DNA of 64,000 nt, taken from Bacilli bacterium. Its GTDB lineage: Bacteria > Bacillota_I > Bacilli_A > RF39 > UBA660. The first letter of the stretch is position 1; every line of letters begins with the position of its first letter. Location of the stretch: contig JAGAFD010000007.1 of assembly GCA_017612805.1 (NCBI GenBank), positions 1-64,000 of the forward strand, given 5' to 3'. Of the stretch, positions 37,237 through 46,900 are shown one piece after another. The translations under genes were made by a program, and so were the position numbers. The notes beneath the pieces were generated by a model that saw only the letters and a list, made by a program, of their open reading frames with translations, made no database searches and was not told the DNA's origin.

Positions 37237-37810
37237 TTCAAAAATTATTTCCCGGGAAATAATTTGTATCAAAATGTGAATTTTTGTCACTAAAATTTCT
37301 ATTTTAGTTATATATTAAATATAAATATAATGTTCCACGTGGAACATTATATTATTTTGTTATATTTTTTTAACAATGTTCCACGTGGAACATTGTTAAT
37401 AAGTAAATTACTTTTGTAATTTATTAAGCTTAAAAAATAATATTGTTTAAATATTTTAAATACAATTAAAACTTTTTTATTATTTGTGGCTTAAATATAC
37501 ATACATTTTTTATTATTAATGAATGTTCCACGTGGAACATTCATTAAATATATTTAATTTGATTATTGATCCAATGTTCCACGTGGAACATTGGAATACT
37601 ATTATTTATATTGCTTTAATATGTATTTTATTACTTATTTTACTTATTTATCTTTAATACAAATTATTTCCCGGGAAATAATTTGTGCTATTATTGATTT
37701 AAAATTTTTTGATGTTCCACGTGGAACATTGATAATTTTTTAGCAAAATATAGATTATTGTACTCAAAAATCACATTTTTAGATAAAATTATTTCCCGGG
37801 AAATAATTTT
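37206..37810. promoter_or_regulatory. Interleaved parS and Noc-binding-site array
   Basis: This 660-bp gene-free region holds six copies of the perfect palindrome TGTTCCACGTGGAACA: 37211-37226, 37331-37346, 37377-37392, 37524-37539, 37575-37590 and 37713-37728. This is one step from the B. subtilis parS consensus TGTTNCACGTGAAACA. It also holds three copies of ATTTCCCGGGAAAT, the B. subtilis Noc site, at 37247-37260, 37666-37679 and 37791-37804. Order: P-N-P-P-P-P-N-P-N. Most copies carry extra palindromic flanks that differ between copies, up to 32 bp in total. The rest is AT-rich spacer. No ORF is seen. It should serve as centromere and Noc loading zone about 8 kb from oriC. Confidence 0.92.
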
Positions 37811-37865
37811 GATAATATTTTACTGAAAAAACCTTGTTATTTATCCACAATCATAATATAATTTA

Positions 37866-37943
37866 AAAGTGCAACGGAAATAGTGTAACCTGGTCAGAGT
37901 AGGAATACAGCAGCCATATCATTTCCTTTCCGTGTGCACTTTT
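37866..37943 (+). ncRNA. ffs: Signal recognition particle RNA, small bacterial type
   Basis: The ends pair (AAAAGTGCA 37865-37873 with TGCACTTTT 37935-37943; ACGGAAA with TTTCCGT). The conserved Ffh-binding helix 8 elements are present: CCTGGTCAGAG, GGAA tetraloop and CAGCAGCC. At about 78 nt it is the short, Alu-less form. The T run after it is the terminator. Position before tadA-dnaX matches scr in B. subtilis. Confidence 0.92.
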
Positions 37944-37961
37944 TTTATTGGAGTTTGTATT

Positions 37962-38363
37962 ATGAATATTGAAAAAGAATTATATAAATTATCTTTAAAA
38001 GCTTTTAATGAAGATGAAATACCAGTTGCTTGTATAATTATTAAGGATAATAAGATTATAAGTAAAGCTTATAATAAAAAAAATAAATCTAACAGTGTGA
38101 TTGATCATGCTGAAATTTTAGCAATCAAGAAAGCTGCAAAAAAACTTAATACCTGGAATCTATCTGATTGTACGCTTTATTGTACTTTAAAACCATGCAA
38201 AATGTGTGAGGAAATTATTAAACAATCTTATATAAAAGAAGTGCTATATATTCTTGAAAATGATAAAGTAATAAACTATAAATATATTAGCAAACAAGTG
38301 TACGCATATAATCGTGAAGATTTTTCTAAATTATTGAAAGATTTCTTTGTAAATAAGCGATAA
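37962..38363 (+). CDS. tadA: tRNA-specific adenosine deaminase
   Basis: TadA converts A34 to inosine in tRNA-Arg(ACG). The 133-residue protein has the zinc and proton-shuttle motif DHAEILAI and the PCKMCEEII zinc ligands of the cytidine deaminase fold. The N-terminus is slightly short. ATG 37962 is chosen, with TTGGAG upstream; the longer open frame overlaps the SRP RNA. Confidence 0.9.
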   Translation: MNIEKELYKLSLKAFNEDEIPVACIIIKDNKIISKAYNKKNKSNSVIDHAEILAIKKAAKKLNTWNLSDCTLYCTLKPCKMCEEIIKQSYIKEVLYILENDKVINYKYISKQVYAYNREDFSKLLKDFFVNKR

Positions 38364-38393
38364 AATTGGTATAATTTAAGTACAGGTGATGTT

Positions 38394-39950
38394 ATGGACT
38401 ACAAAGTATTATATCGAAAATATCGACCAACATGTTTTGATGAAATTATTGGTCAAAATTATACGATTCAAATGTTAAAAAATGCATTTTTAAACAATAA
38501 ATTATCACATGCCTTTATTTTTACTGGACCTCGTGGAACCGGAAAAACTAGTACTGCTAAATTACTGGCAAAACTGGTTAATTGTGAGAATCCGGTCGAT
38601 GGTAAACCTTGTAATAAATGTAATAGTTGTTTAAATATTAACGATAATCCAGACGTTATTGAAATTGACGCTGCTTCTAATACTGGAGTTGATAATATCC
38701 GTGAAATTATCAACAATTGTAAAATTGCACCATCTTTTTCAAAATATAAAGTATATATTATTGATGAAGTTCATATGTTATCAACAAGTGCTTTTAATGC
38801 TTTGCTATTAACATTAGAAGAACCACCTAAAAATATTATTTTTATTCTAGCTACAACGGAAATTCAAAATGTACCAATAACAATTTTAAGTAGATGTCAA
38901 AGATTTGATTTTTCAAAAATATCTACAGATACGATATATGAACAACTAAAAAAAGTGGTTAAGTTAGAAAAAATCAAAATTGATGATGATGCCATTAAAG
39001 AAATTGCATCAATTGCTGATGGTGGCATGCGAGATGCTTATAGCATTTTAGATCAAATATCAAAGAATGATACAAAGATTACTATTGATGATATAAATAA
39101 ATCTTTTGGCATTATATCTAATAATCAAATTGCTGAATTAATTAATAACGTCGAGAATAGTGATATTGATAAAATTATTACTAAAATTAATGAATTTAGC
39201 GATTCTAGTACAAATTATATGGTAATCGTAAACAAAATTATCGCTTTCTTAAATGAAAAAATTAAAAATTATAAATTAGGTAATGAAAACGGTAATTATA
39301 ATTTATATAAAAAATTAATATTTGATTTGTTAACACTTTATAACATTAAAAGTGTTGACAACCCTTATTCTATCTTGGAAATAATCCTTTTAGATAACTG
39401 TTCAGACAACAAAAATTATTTCCCGGGAAATAATTTTCAGGAATTGCAAACAGTAAAACCTGTTGAAAAAGAAGAAAAAATTGTTGAAAATAATAATAAT
39501 AATGAAGAAAATAAGATTGAAGATGTTATTGAAGAAGATAATAGTTTTGTAAGTATTCGAATAAATAATACCTTTGTAGAAGCAAATAAAACAATAAAAG
39601 CAGAAGTTAACAAAATGTATACGGAGTTCTTATTAAAGGTTGATAGTTATTATAAAAATATTCTTGAAGATTCAATTATTGAAGTTGCTAGTAACACCTA
39701 TGCAATTATTGTTTTTGAACATGAAGCTACAGCTAATGTAGCAAATAACAATATCAAAGATATTGAAGAACAATTTGAAAAAATAATAGGTCAAAAAATT
39801 AAATTTGTTTGTATTTCTAAAGAACATTGGAATCGTGTTGCTGAGGAATACAAAACTAATTTAAAGAAAAAAATAAAATATGAATATATTGATGAATTAA
39901 ATGACGATAATAAGAATATCTTTGATGCATCAATAGTAGAAATTGTTTAG
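38394..39950 (+). CDS. dnaX: DNA polymerase III subunits gamma/tau
   Basis: The clamp-loader ATPase. VLYRKYRPTCFDEIIGQ begins it; Walker A is GPRGTGKTSTAKLLA, the zinc module is CNKCNSC, and Walker B VYIIDEVHML is followed by the SRC sensor SRCQRFDF. Residues of about 340-380 form a low-complexity linker, and the C-terminal tau part is short. A Noc site is embedded in the linker coding region, where it encodes NYFPGNNF. Confidence 0.95.
   Translation: MDYKVLYRKYRPTCFDEIIGQNYTIQMLKNAFLNNKLSHAFIFTGPRGTGKTSTAKLLAKLVNCENPVDGKPCNKCNSCLNINDNPDVIEIDAASNTGVDNIREIINNCKIAPSFSKYKVYIIDEVHMLSTSAFNALLLTLEEPPKNIIFILATTEIQNVPITILSRCQRFDFSKISTDTIYEQLKKVVKLEKIKIDDDAIKEIASIADGGMRDAYSILDQISKNDTKITIDDINKSFGIISNNQIAELINNVENSDIDKIITKINEFSDSSTNYMVIVNKIIAFLNEKIKNYKLGNENGNYNLYKKLIFDLLTLYNIKSVDNPYSILEIILLDNCSDNKNYFPGNNFQELQTVKPVEKEEKIVENNNNNEENKIEDVIEEDNSFVSIRINNTFVEANKTIKAEVNKMYTEFLLKVDSYYKNILEDSIIEVASNTYAIIVFEHEATANVANNNIKDIEEQFEKIIGQKIKFVCISKEHWNRVAEEYKTNLKKKIKYEYIDELNDDNKNIFDASIVEIV
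39418..39431. promoter_or_regulatory. Noc-binding palindrome inside dnaX
   Basis: ATTTCCCGGGAAAT lies within a longer palindrome, AAATTATTTCCC and its complement. It is identical in core and flank to the intergenic copies and about 1.6 kb from them. Confidence 0.85.
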
Positions 39951-39961
39951 GAGGAAAAATT

Positions 39962-40255
39962 ATGAATATGCAAAGTATTATGGCTCAAGCGCAAAAAATG
40001 CAAAGAGACATCACAAATAAAAAGGAAGAAATTAATAAAATGACATTCGTAGGGGAATCTGAATTAGTAAATGTAACTATGAATGGTAAAAAAGAAGTAT
40101 TAAAAGTTGAAATCAAGGGAGAAATTGATAATTCTGATAAAGAAATGTTAGAAGATATGATTCTACTTGCTACTAATAAAGCTATTAGTTTAATTGATAA
40201 AGAAGTTGAAAAACAACTTGGCCAATATAGTTCTGCACTTAATGGTTTAATGTAA
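39962..40255 (+). CDS. ebfC: YbaB/EbfC-family nucleoid-associated protein
   Basis: This small DNA-binding protein of 97 residues starts MNMQSIMAQAQKMQRDI and shows the family's central VNVTMNGKKEVLKVEIKGE. It forms dimers that bind DNA and is nearly always encoded between dnaX and recR, as here. GGAGGAAAAATT precedes the ATG; its stop overlaps the recR start. Confidence 0.95.
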   Translation: MNMQSIMAQAQKMQRDITNKKEEINKMTFVGESELVNVTMNGKKEVLKVEIKGEIDNSDKEMLEDMILLATNKAISLIDKEVEKQLGQYSSALNGLM

Positions 40256-40854
40256 TGTATCCAAAAATATTAGAAGATACAATTAACTATTTCAAGAAGT
40301 TACCTGGTATCGGTGATAAGAGTGCGGAAAGAATGGCCTTAGCTTTATTAAATTATGATAGCCAAGAATTAGCTGATTTTGGAAATAGTGTTATAAATTT
40401 AAAAGATAGTCTTCATCCTTGCCCAACTTGCGGTTATTTAACAGATTTAGAGAATGAATGTGCTATTTGTTTAGACAAGAGTAGAGATGAAAATTTAATA
40501 TGCGTAGTAGAAGATTATAAAAGTGCATTCTTATTTGAAAAAATGGGATCATTTAAAGGAAAATACCACGTACTAAATAAATTAATTTCACCAATGAATG
40601 GTGTTAATCCTGAAGATATTAATCTTCATACTCTAATTGAAAGGGTAAAAAAATTAAATAACCCTGAAATTATTTTAGCATTGCGATCTACGGTTGAAGG
40701 AGATGCAACAACTTTATATATTAATAAAGTATTAGATAAAGAAAAAGTAACAGTTTCGCGTTTATCTTATGGTATTCCTATGGGAGCAGAAATAGATTAC
40801 TTAGATGTTATGACTCTTAATCGTGCAATTGAAGATCGAAAACAAATATCATAA
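40255..40854 (+). CDS. recR: Recombination protein RecR
   Basis: RecR works with RecF and RecO in gap repair. It shows an N-terminal HhH (LPGIGDKSAERMALALL), a zinc finger CPTCGYLTDLENECAIC, a TOPRIM segment LICVVEDYKS and a C-terminal AEIDYLDVMTLNRAIEDR. The 199 residues are normal. The start overlaps the ebfC stop. Confidence 0.96.
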   Translation: MYPKILEDTINYFKKLPGIGDKSAERMALALLNYDSQELADFGNSVINLKDSLHPCPTCGYLTDLENECAICLDKSRDENLICVVEDYKSAFLFEKMGSFKGKYHVLNKLISPMNGVNPEDINLHTLIERVKKLNNPEIILALRSTVEGDATTLYINKVLDKEKVTVSRLSYGIPMGAEIDYLDVMTLNRAIEDRKQIS

Positions 40855-40890
40855 TTATTTAATACATTCATATAATTAAATGGTGATAGA

Positions 40891-41067
40891 ATGTTAAAAA
40901 AAATACTTAAGAAGTTAATCTTTAGTATTACATCGATTTATTTTATAAATATATTTTTAAATACTATTAATATTTTTATTCCATTTAATTATATTTCTAT
41001 TGCTATTTCGTATTTTCTTGGAATTCCAGGATTAATAGCAATGATTTTAGTTTCAATTATTGTTTAA
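40891..41067 (+). CDS. bofA: BofA-like pro-sigma-K processing inhibitor, short form
   Basis: This is a 58-residue hydrophobic protein. The C-terminal half, IPFNYISIAISYFLGIPGLIAMILV, matches the BofA pattern IPxNxxTxxIxxxLGxPGxxxLxxI. BofA holds the SpoIVFB protease inactive in the outer forespore membrane until sigma K is needed. B. subtilis BofA has 87 residues, so the first membrane segment is shortened or lost. Position right after recR matches B. subtilis. GGTGAT precedes the ATG. Confidence 0.85.
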   Translation: MLKKILKKLIFSITSIYFINIFLNTINIFIPFNYISIAISYFLGIPGLIAMILVSIIV

Positions 41068-41080
41068 AGTGGTGGGTTGT

Positions 41081-41890
41081 ATGAATAACAATAAGTTACA
41101 TAATATTTATGAAAAATTTATTGAGAATAAAATGTCTCATATTTTTTTAATTGAAACAAATGACGTCTATAGAGCTTATGATGATTTAAAATATATTATT
41201 GCTAATATTATTAAAGAAAAAGATAGTTATCAAGTTAATGATATTATCAATAAAATGAATGAAGATAATTTATTAGACTTTTATCATGTAGAACCGGATA
41301 ATAATTCAATAAAAAAAGAACATATTGAGTATATTTTTAATAATTGCCGCTCAATTCCTACGTATTTATCAAATAAATATTATGTAGTTAATGAAGCTGA
41401 AAAAATTAATGTTAATTGTGAAAATAGAATTTTAAAATTTATTGAAGAACCATTAGAGGGAATCTACGGATTCTTAATTTGTCGTGATTTAAAAAAATTA
41501 TTACCGACTATTAAAAGTCGATGTCAAATAATATCTGCTTATTATGATAATGATCTTGATGATACATTTATTAATGACGAGTTATTAATAGAGTATGTTA
41601 ATAAATATGAAAATGAATTAGATATTATTCATAATACAATTTTTATTAAAAAATTAAGTGAAAGAATTGAATATATTGAATTTTTTAACAAATTATTAAA
41701 ATTATATAATTTATTACTTCATAAACAATTAGATTTAACTAACTATGACTGTTTAAAAAAATTAAATATTAAACAAATATGTGATAGAATATCATTAATT
41801 AATAATGTTATTGAAAAGTTAGGTGCTAATTGTAATATTAAGTTAACAATTAATTATTACATTTTAGAATTGGAGAATAAAAATGAATAA
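41081..41890 (+). CDS. holB: DNA polymerase III delta-prime-like subunit
   Basis: This is a clamp-loader subunit of about 269 residues. It retains the AAA+ fold pattern (HIFLIETNDVYRAYDD at the start, YYVVNEAEKINVNCENRILKFIEEP, and the sensor LLPTIKSRCQII) but lacks a Walker A lysine, as delta-prime does. The Walker B-like region is also degenerate. It precedes ricT as in B. subtilis. ATG 41081 follows GGTGGG. Confidence 0.88.
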   Translation: MNNNKLHNIYEKFIENKMSHIFLIETNDVYRAYDDLKYIIANIIKEKDSYQVNDIINKMNEDNLLDFYHVEPDNNSIKKEHIEYIFNNCRSIPTYLSNKYYVVNEAEKINVNCENRILKFIEEPLEGIYGFLICRDLKKLLPTIKSRCQIISAYYDNDLDDTFINDELLIEYVNKYENELDIIHNTIFIKKLSERIEYIEFFNKLLKLYNLLLHKQLDLTNYDCLKKLNIKQICDRISLINNVIEKLGANCNIKLTINYYILELENKNE

Positions 41891-42659
41891 TGTATGTTGT
41901 ATAGAATTTAAATCTGGTGGAAAATTATATAATTTTAATAGAAATAATCTTGATATTAAGAATAATGATTATGTTATTGTTGAAACTGAAAAAGGATTAC
42001 AATATGGTAAGTGTATTAAGATGATTGATGGTGATACTAAAGAACTTAAAAAAGTGTTACGTATTGCTACTAAAGAAGATATTAAACAATATGAAGATAA
42101 TTTACTTGATGCTAGTAAAGCATTAAAAAAATGTCGTAATATTGCTGAAGAATTAAATTTAAATATGAATATAATTGATGCATCTTATACTTTTGATAAA
42201 AAGCAATTATTATTTACTTATGTCGCCGATAATCGTGTTGATTTTAGAGAATTAGCTAAAAGATTAGCTTCAGTTTATAAAACAAGGATTGAATTACATC
42301 AAATTGGTCCAAGAGATAAGGCTAAAGAAGTAGCTGGTATTGGTATATGTGGACGTCAGTTATGTTGTGTTAAAGTGTTAGGCCATATTGATTCAGTTAG
42401 TATGAATATGGCTAAGAATCAAGGATTAGCATTAAATCCAAATAAAATTAATGGTGTTTGTGGAAGATTACTTTGTTGTTTAGCATATGAAGATGAAGTA
42501 TATACAGAATGTCAATTTGGACTACCTAGTGTTGGACAAACGGTTAAAACTGAGTTTGGTACTGGTAAAGTAGTTAGTGTTGATATTTTAAAAAGAAAAT
42601 ATAATGTTGATATAGATAATGATATTAAAACCATTGAGGTTAAAAATGCAAATAAATGA
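41883..42659 (+). CDS. ricT: RicT/YaaT, PSP1-domain protein of the Y-complex
   Basis: RicT with RicA and RicF assists RNase Y in mRNA maturation and affects sporulation and competence in B. subtilis. The 258-residue protein has the PSP1 C-terminal domain and the conserved cysteines that hold iron-sulphur clusters in the complex: GICGRQLCCVKVLG and NGVCGRLLCCLAYED. Its start overlaps holB by 8 nt and its end overlaps the next gene. Confidence 0.94.
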   Translation: MNNVCCIEFKSGGKLYNFNRNNLDIKNNDYVIVETEKGLQYGKCIKMIDGDTKELKKVLRIATKEDIKQYEDNLLDASKALKKCRNIAEELNLNMNIIDASYTFDKKQLLFTYVADNRVDFRELAKRLASVYKTRIELHQIGPRDKAKEVAGIGICGRQLCCVKVLGHIDSVSMNMAKNQGLALNPNKINGVCGRLLCCLAYEDEVYTECQFGLPSVGQTVKTEFGTGKVVSVDILKRKYNVDIDNDIKTIEVKNANK

Positions 42660-43344
42660 TTTATTTGATTATGAACCTTTAAAAATATATCAAAATGAAA
42701 AGTATTTTAAGTTTTCACTAGATTCAATATTACTTGCTGAATATGTTGATAAAAAATTAAGTAATAAAAAAGTACTAGATTTATGTTGTGGTAACGGGGC
42801 TATTCTAATGATTCTTGCTTATTATGGATTTACTGATTTAACGGGTATTGAATTGCAAAAAGAAATATATGATTTAGCAAATAATAGTATTAATCACAAT
42901 GGATTTAATAATATAAATTTAATAAATGATGATATTAATAATATTAGTAATACTTTAAAAAGTGAAGCTTTTGATGTTGTTACTATTAATCCACCATATT
43001 TTAAAGTAAATGATGAATCAATTATTAATGATAATAGTATTAAGGCGATAGCAAGACATGAAATTAGGTTAGATCTAGATGGAATATTTAAAAACGCATC
43101 ATATGTACTTGTTAATAATGGTATAATGTATATGGTTCATCGCACTAATCGTTTATTTGAAATAGCTAATATTGCTAAACAATATCGTTTAACAATTAAA
43201 GAAGTAGTTTTATTATCACCAAAAGAAGATCAATATGAAATGTGTTTAATTAAGTTTGTAAAAAATGGTAATGATGGAACTAAAGTAAAAGCAATTAATA
43301 ATTTAAATAATTATAAATCATATAAAAATATGTTTGAGAGATGA
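42646..43344 (+). CDS. trmN6: tRNA1(Val) (adenine37-N6)-methyltransferase-like protein
   Basis: This 232-residue SAM methyltransferase has motif I VLDLCCGNGAILMIL and the N6-adenine catalytic motif TINPPYFK. It begins NDLFDYEPLKIYQNEKYFKFSLDSILLAEYV, which is typical of the YabB/TrmN6 group. The ATG at 42646 has GAGGTT upstream and overlaps ricT by 14 nt. Substrate assignment follows the family. Confidence 0.9.
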   Translation: MQINDLFDYEPLKIYQNEKYFKFSLDSILLAEYVDKKLSNKKVLDLCCGNGAILMILAYYGFTDLTGIELQKEIYDLANNSINHNGFNNINLINDDINNISNTLKSEAFDVVTINPPYFKVNDESIINDNSIKAIARHEIRLDLDGIFKNASYVLVNNGIMYMVHRTNRLFEIANIAKQYRLTIKEVVLLSPKEDQYEMCLIKFVKNGNDGTKVKAINNLNNYKSYKNMFER

Positions 43345-43348
43345 TGTT

Positions 43349-43894
43349 ATGAAATTAATAGTAGGTCTTGGTAATCCAGGTAAGGAATATGAAAGTACGC
43401 GTCATAATATTGGTTTTATGGTTCTTGATAATTACTTAGGTAATGTTAAGTGGTCAAATAAGTTTAATGGACTTTATTATGAAACTAATATTAATGGTGA
43501 AAAATATATTTTCTTAAAACCCCTTTCATATATGAACCTATCTGGTGGTGTAGTAAGACAATATAAAGATTATTTTGATATTGATGTAGAAGATATCTTA
43601 GTAATTCAAGATGACCTAGATTTACCAGTAGGTAAAATTAGATTAAAAGTTAATTCTACGGCCGGGGGTCATAATGGTATTAAAGATATTATTGCTAATT
43701 TAGGCACTGATAGTTTTGCTCGTATCAAAGTTGGGGTTTCTCAAGACCGTGATATTGATACAAGAGATTATGTATTAGGTAAATTTAGTAAAGAAGATTT
43801 AAAAATAATTGTTGATAAGTTTGATGATATCAACAATTTAATTGAAGAATTCGATTATAATAATATTAATGAATTAATGAGTAAATATAATTAG
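43349..43894 (+). CDS. pth: Peptidyl-tRNA hydrolase
   Basis: Pth frees tRNA from abortive peptidyl-tRNA. The start MKLIVGLGNPGKEYESTRHNIGF contains the catalytic His, and DDLDLPVGKIRLK and GGHNGIKDII follow. The 181 residues are normal. The ATG at 43349 lies just after the stop of the methyltransferase gene. It is followed directly by mfd; the anti-sigma gene fin, found between them in B. subtilis, is absent. Confidence 0.96.
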   Translation: MKLIVGLGNPGKEYESTRHNIGFMVLDNYLGNVKWSNKFNGLYYETNINGEKYIFLKPLSYMNLSGGVVRQYKDYFDIDVEDILVIQDDLDLPVGKIRLKVNSTAGGHNGIKDIIANLGTDSFARIKVGVSQDRDIDTRDYVLGKFSKEDLKIIVDKFDDINNLIEEFDYNNINELMSKYN

Positions 43895-43902
43895 AGGTGT
43901 TT

Positions 43903-46900
43903 ATGGATTTTCTTCATTCTTTATTTAAATATGATAATAATATTGTAATTAATGGTTTAACTAAGGAGTTAAACGTTTTTTACGTTCTTGAATTATTAAA
44001 AGAGAGTGATGATAATATCTTAATTGTTACTTCTACGTTATATGAAGCTAATAACTTATTTAATCGTTTTAAAACTTATACCAATGATGTTTATTTATTT
44101 CCGATGGATGACTTTATTACAAGTGTTGCTATTGCTATATCACCAGAATTAAAATTAAATCGTTTGGAAACATTGGAAAATATTAATGGTAAGAAAAAGA
44201 TAGTTATTACTAACCTTATGGGTTTATTGAGATTTTTACCAGATAAAACTAATTATCAAAAATTATTATTAGATTTAAAATGTGGAATTTCTATTAATCG
44301 TGATAATTTAGTTAGTATTTTAGATAAATATGGTTATAACAAAACTTCTTTGGTAACACAAACTGGTGAATATGCAGTTCGTGGTTTTATTATTGATATC
44401 TTTATAATTGATACTGATCATCCAATCAGAATTGAATTCTTTGATAATGAAATTGAATCAATAAGATATTTTGATGAAGAATCACAATTATCTAAAGATG
44501 AAGTTTCAAAGATTACCTTAAAACCAATTAATGAAGTTGAAACGACTCATACTAGTTCAATATTTGATTATTTAGATAATCCCAAAGTTGTTTATATTAA
44601 TAAAGATCAAATTGATGCTTCATATCATAATTTACTAAATGAGATTACAGAATATAATGAAGAAAAAAATATTAAGACAAAGCACATGTATGAGTTAAGT
44701 AATCTTAATATTAAGAATTGGGTTTGTTTAAACTCATTTAATAATACTTTGGATGATAACTTTAATAATATTAAAGAAATGGATAATTTTAATTCCAATT
44801 TTGATGTTTTAAAAAATTATGTTAATAAATGTATTGATAATAAAAAAACAGTTATATTCTGCTTGAAAAATAAAAACCAAGAAAAGATTATTGCTGAATT
44901 ATTTAATAATAATGTGAATAAATCTAAAGTAATCAACAACGAGATTAATATTTTAATAAAAGAGATTAATCAAGGTTTTGTATATAATGATTACGTGGTC
45001 ATTTCTGATAATGACATTGAAAAAAAAGCTAGTGAGCCAATTAAATATAAGAATACTTTAAAAATTGGTAAAAAAATAAAAGGTTTTGATGGATTACAAG
45101 TTGGTGACTATGTAGTTCATTTAACTCATGGTATTGGTATTTATCGTGGGGTTATTACTTTAAGTAAAAATGGTTTAAAGAAAGATTATATTCAAATTGA
45201 TTATTTAGGAAATGATAAAGTTTATATTCCAGTTGAAAAAATAAATACGATATATAAATATTCTGGTAATGATGGAGTAGTTCCAAGAATTAATAAATTG
45301 AATTCTACTAGTTGGGCTAAAACTAAAATTAGTGTTCGAAATAAAATTAAAGATATTTCAAAAGAACTAATTAATTTATATGCAGCTCGTAAGCAAATTA
45401 AAGGTAAGCCATATGAAACATTTGATATGGAAGCAAATTTTGCGAGTGAGTTTATGTATGATGAAACTAAAGATCAAGCTCAAGCAATCATTGATATTGA
45501 TAAAGATTTACAAAAAGAAAATCCAATGGATCGTTTATTATGTGGTGATGTTGGTTATGGTAAGACAGAAGTTGCTTTTAGAGCGATGTTTAAAACAGTT
45601 TGTAATAATAGTCAAGTAATGTATTTATGTCCAACGACAATTTTGTCTAATCAACAATATAAAAGTGCAATCGAGCGTTTTAAAGATTTTCCAATTAATA
45701 TTGCATTATTAAATCGTTTTACGACTAAAAAAGAACAAACTAGAATTATTGATGGTTTAGCTAAAGGTAGTATTGATATTGTTATTGGTACGCATCGCTT
45801 GCTTAGTGATGATATTAAATTAAAAGATTTAGGTTTATTAATTATTGATGAAGAACAACGTTTTGGAGTTACCCATAAAGAAAAAATCAAACAATTAAAA
45901 AATGATATTAATGTTTTAACTTTATCGGCAACACCAATTCCAAGAACTTTAAAGATGGCGATGTCTGGTTTAAGAGATCTATCAATAATTGATACACCAC
46001 CAGTAAATAGATATCCTATTCAAACCTATGTTATCGCTCAAAGTGACTTATTAATTAAAGATGCTATTTATAAAGAGATGGCACGTAAAGGTCAAGTATT
46101 TGTTTTATATAATAATATTGAAAAATTAGATAAAATTAAACAAGAATTACATAACCTTGTTCCGGAAGCTCGTATTTGTGTAGCTCATGGAGCATTAAAG
46201 AAAGACGAAATTGAAGAAATCATGCAAGATTTCATTGATTATAAATATGATATTTTGTTATGTACAACAATAATTGAAACTGGTATCGACATTCCAAATG
46301 TTAACTCGCTAATTATTTATAATGCGGATTGCTTTGGATTAAGTCAGTTATACCAAATAAGGGGACGTGTTGGCAGATCAAATAAAATTGCCTACGCTTA
46401 TTTGATGTATGATAAGAATAAAGAATTAAATGATATTGCAGTTAAAAGATTACAAGCAATAAAAGAATTTACGGAATTAGGTAGTGGTTACCGTATTGCA
46501 TTGAGAGATTTATCAATTCGTGGTGCGGGTAATATTTTAGGTGGCGAACAAGCTGGTTATGTAGATTCAGTAGGTATGGAATTATACATGAAGTTAATTG
46601 ATGAGGAAATGTTAAGATTAAAAGGTGTTGAAGTAAAAGAAGAAGAAACGAGAGAACCTTTAATTAATGTTGAAACTCATATTAACGATAGTTATGTATC
46701 TGATGAAGAAATTAAAATTGAAATTCATCAAATTATTAATACGATTGATTCATTACAATCATTACTTGATGTTAAAGCTGAATTAGAAGACCGTTTTGGT
46801 AAAATATCTAATGAACTTGAAGTTTATATGTATGAAGAATGGTTTGAAAAGATTGCTGAAAAATTAGGTATTACCAGAGTTAATCAAACTGATCGTTTCT

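Noticed and set aside
37206-37810. Repeated palindromes considered as a CRISPR array or REP-type repeats
   Set aside because: Spacing is irregular, spacers are AT-rich intergenic DNA, no cas genes are near, and both cores match known parS and Noc sites.
37932-37961. Longer tadA frame
   Set aside because: It would overlap the 3' arm and terminator of the SRP RNA; ATG 37962 has its own ribosome binding site.
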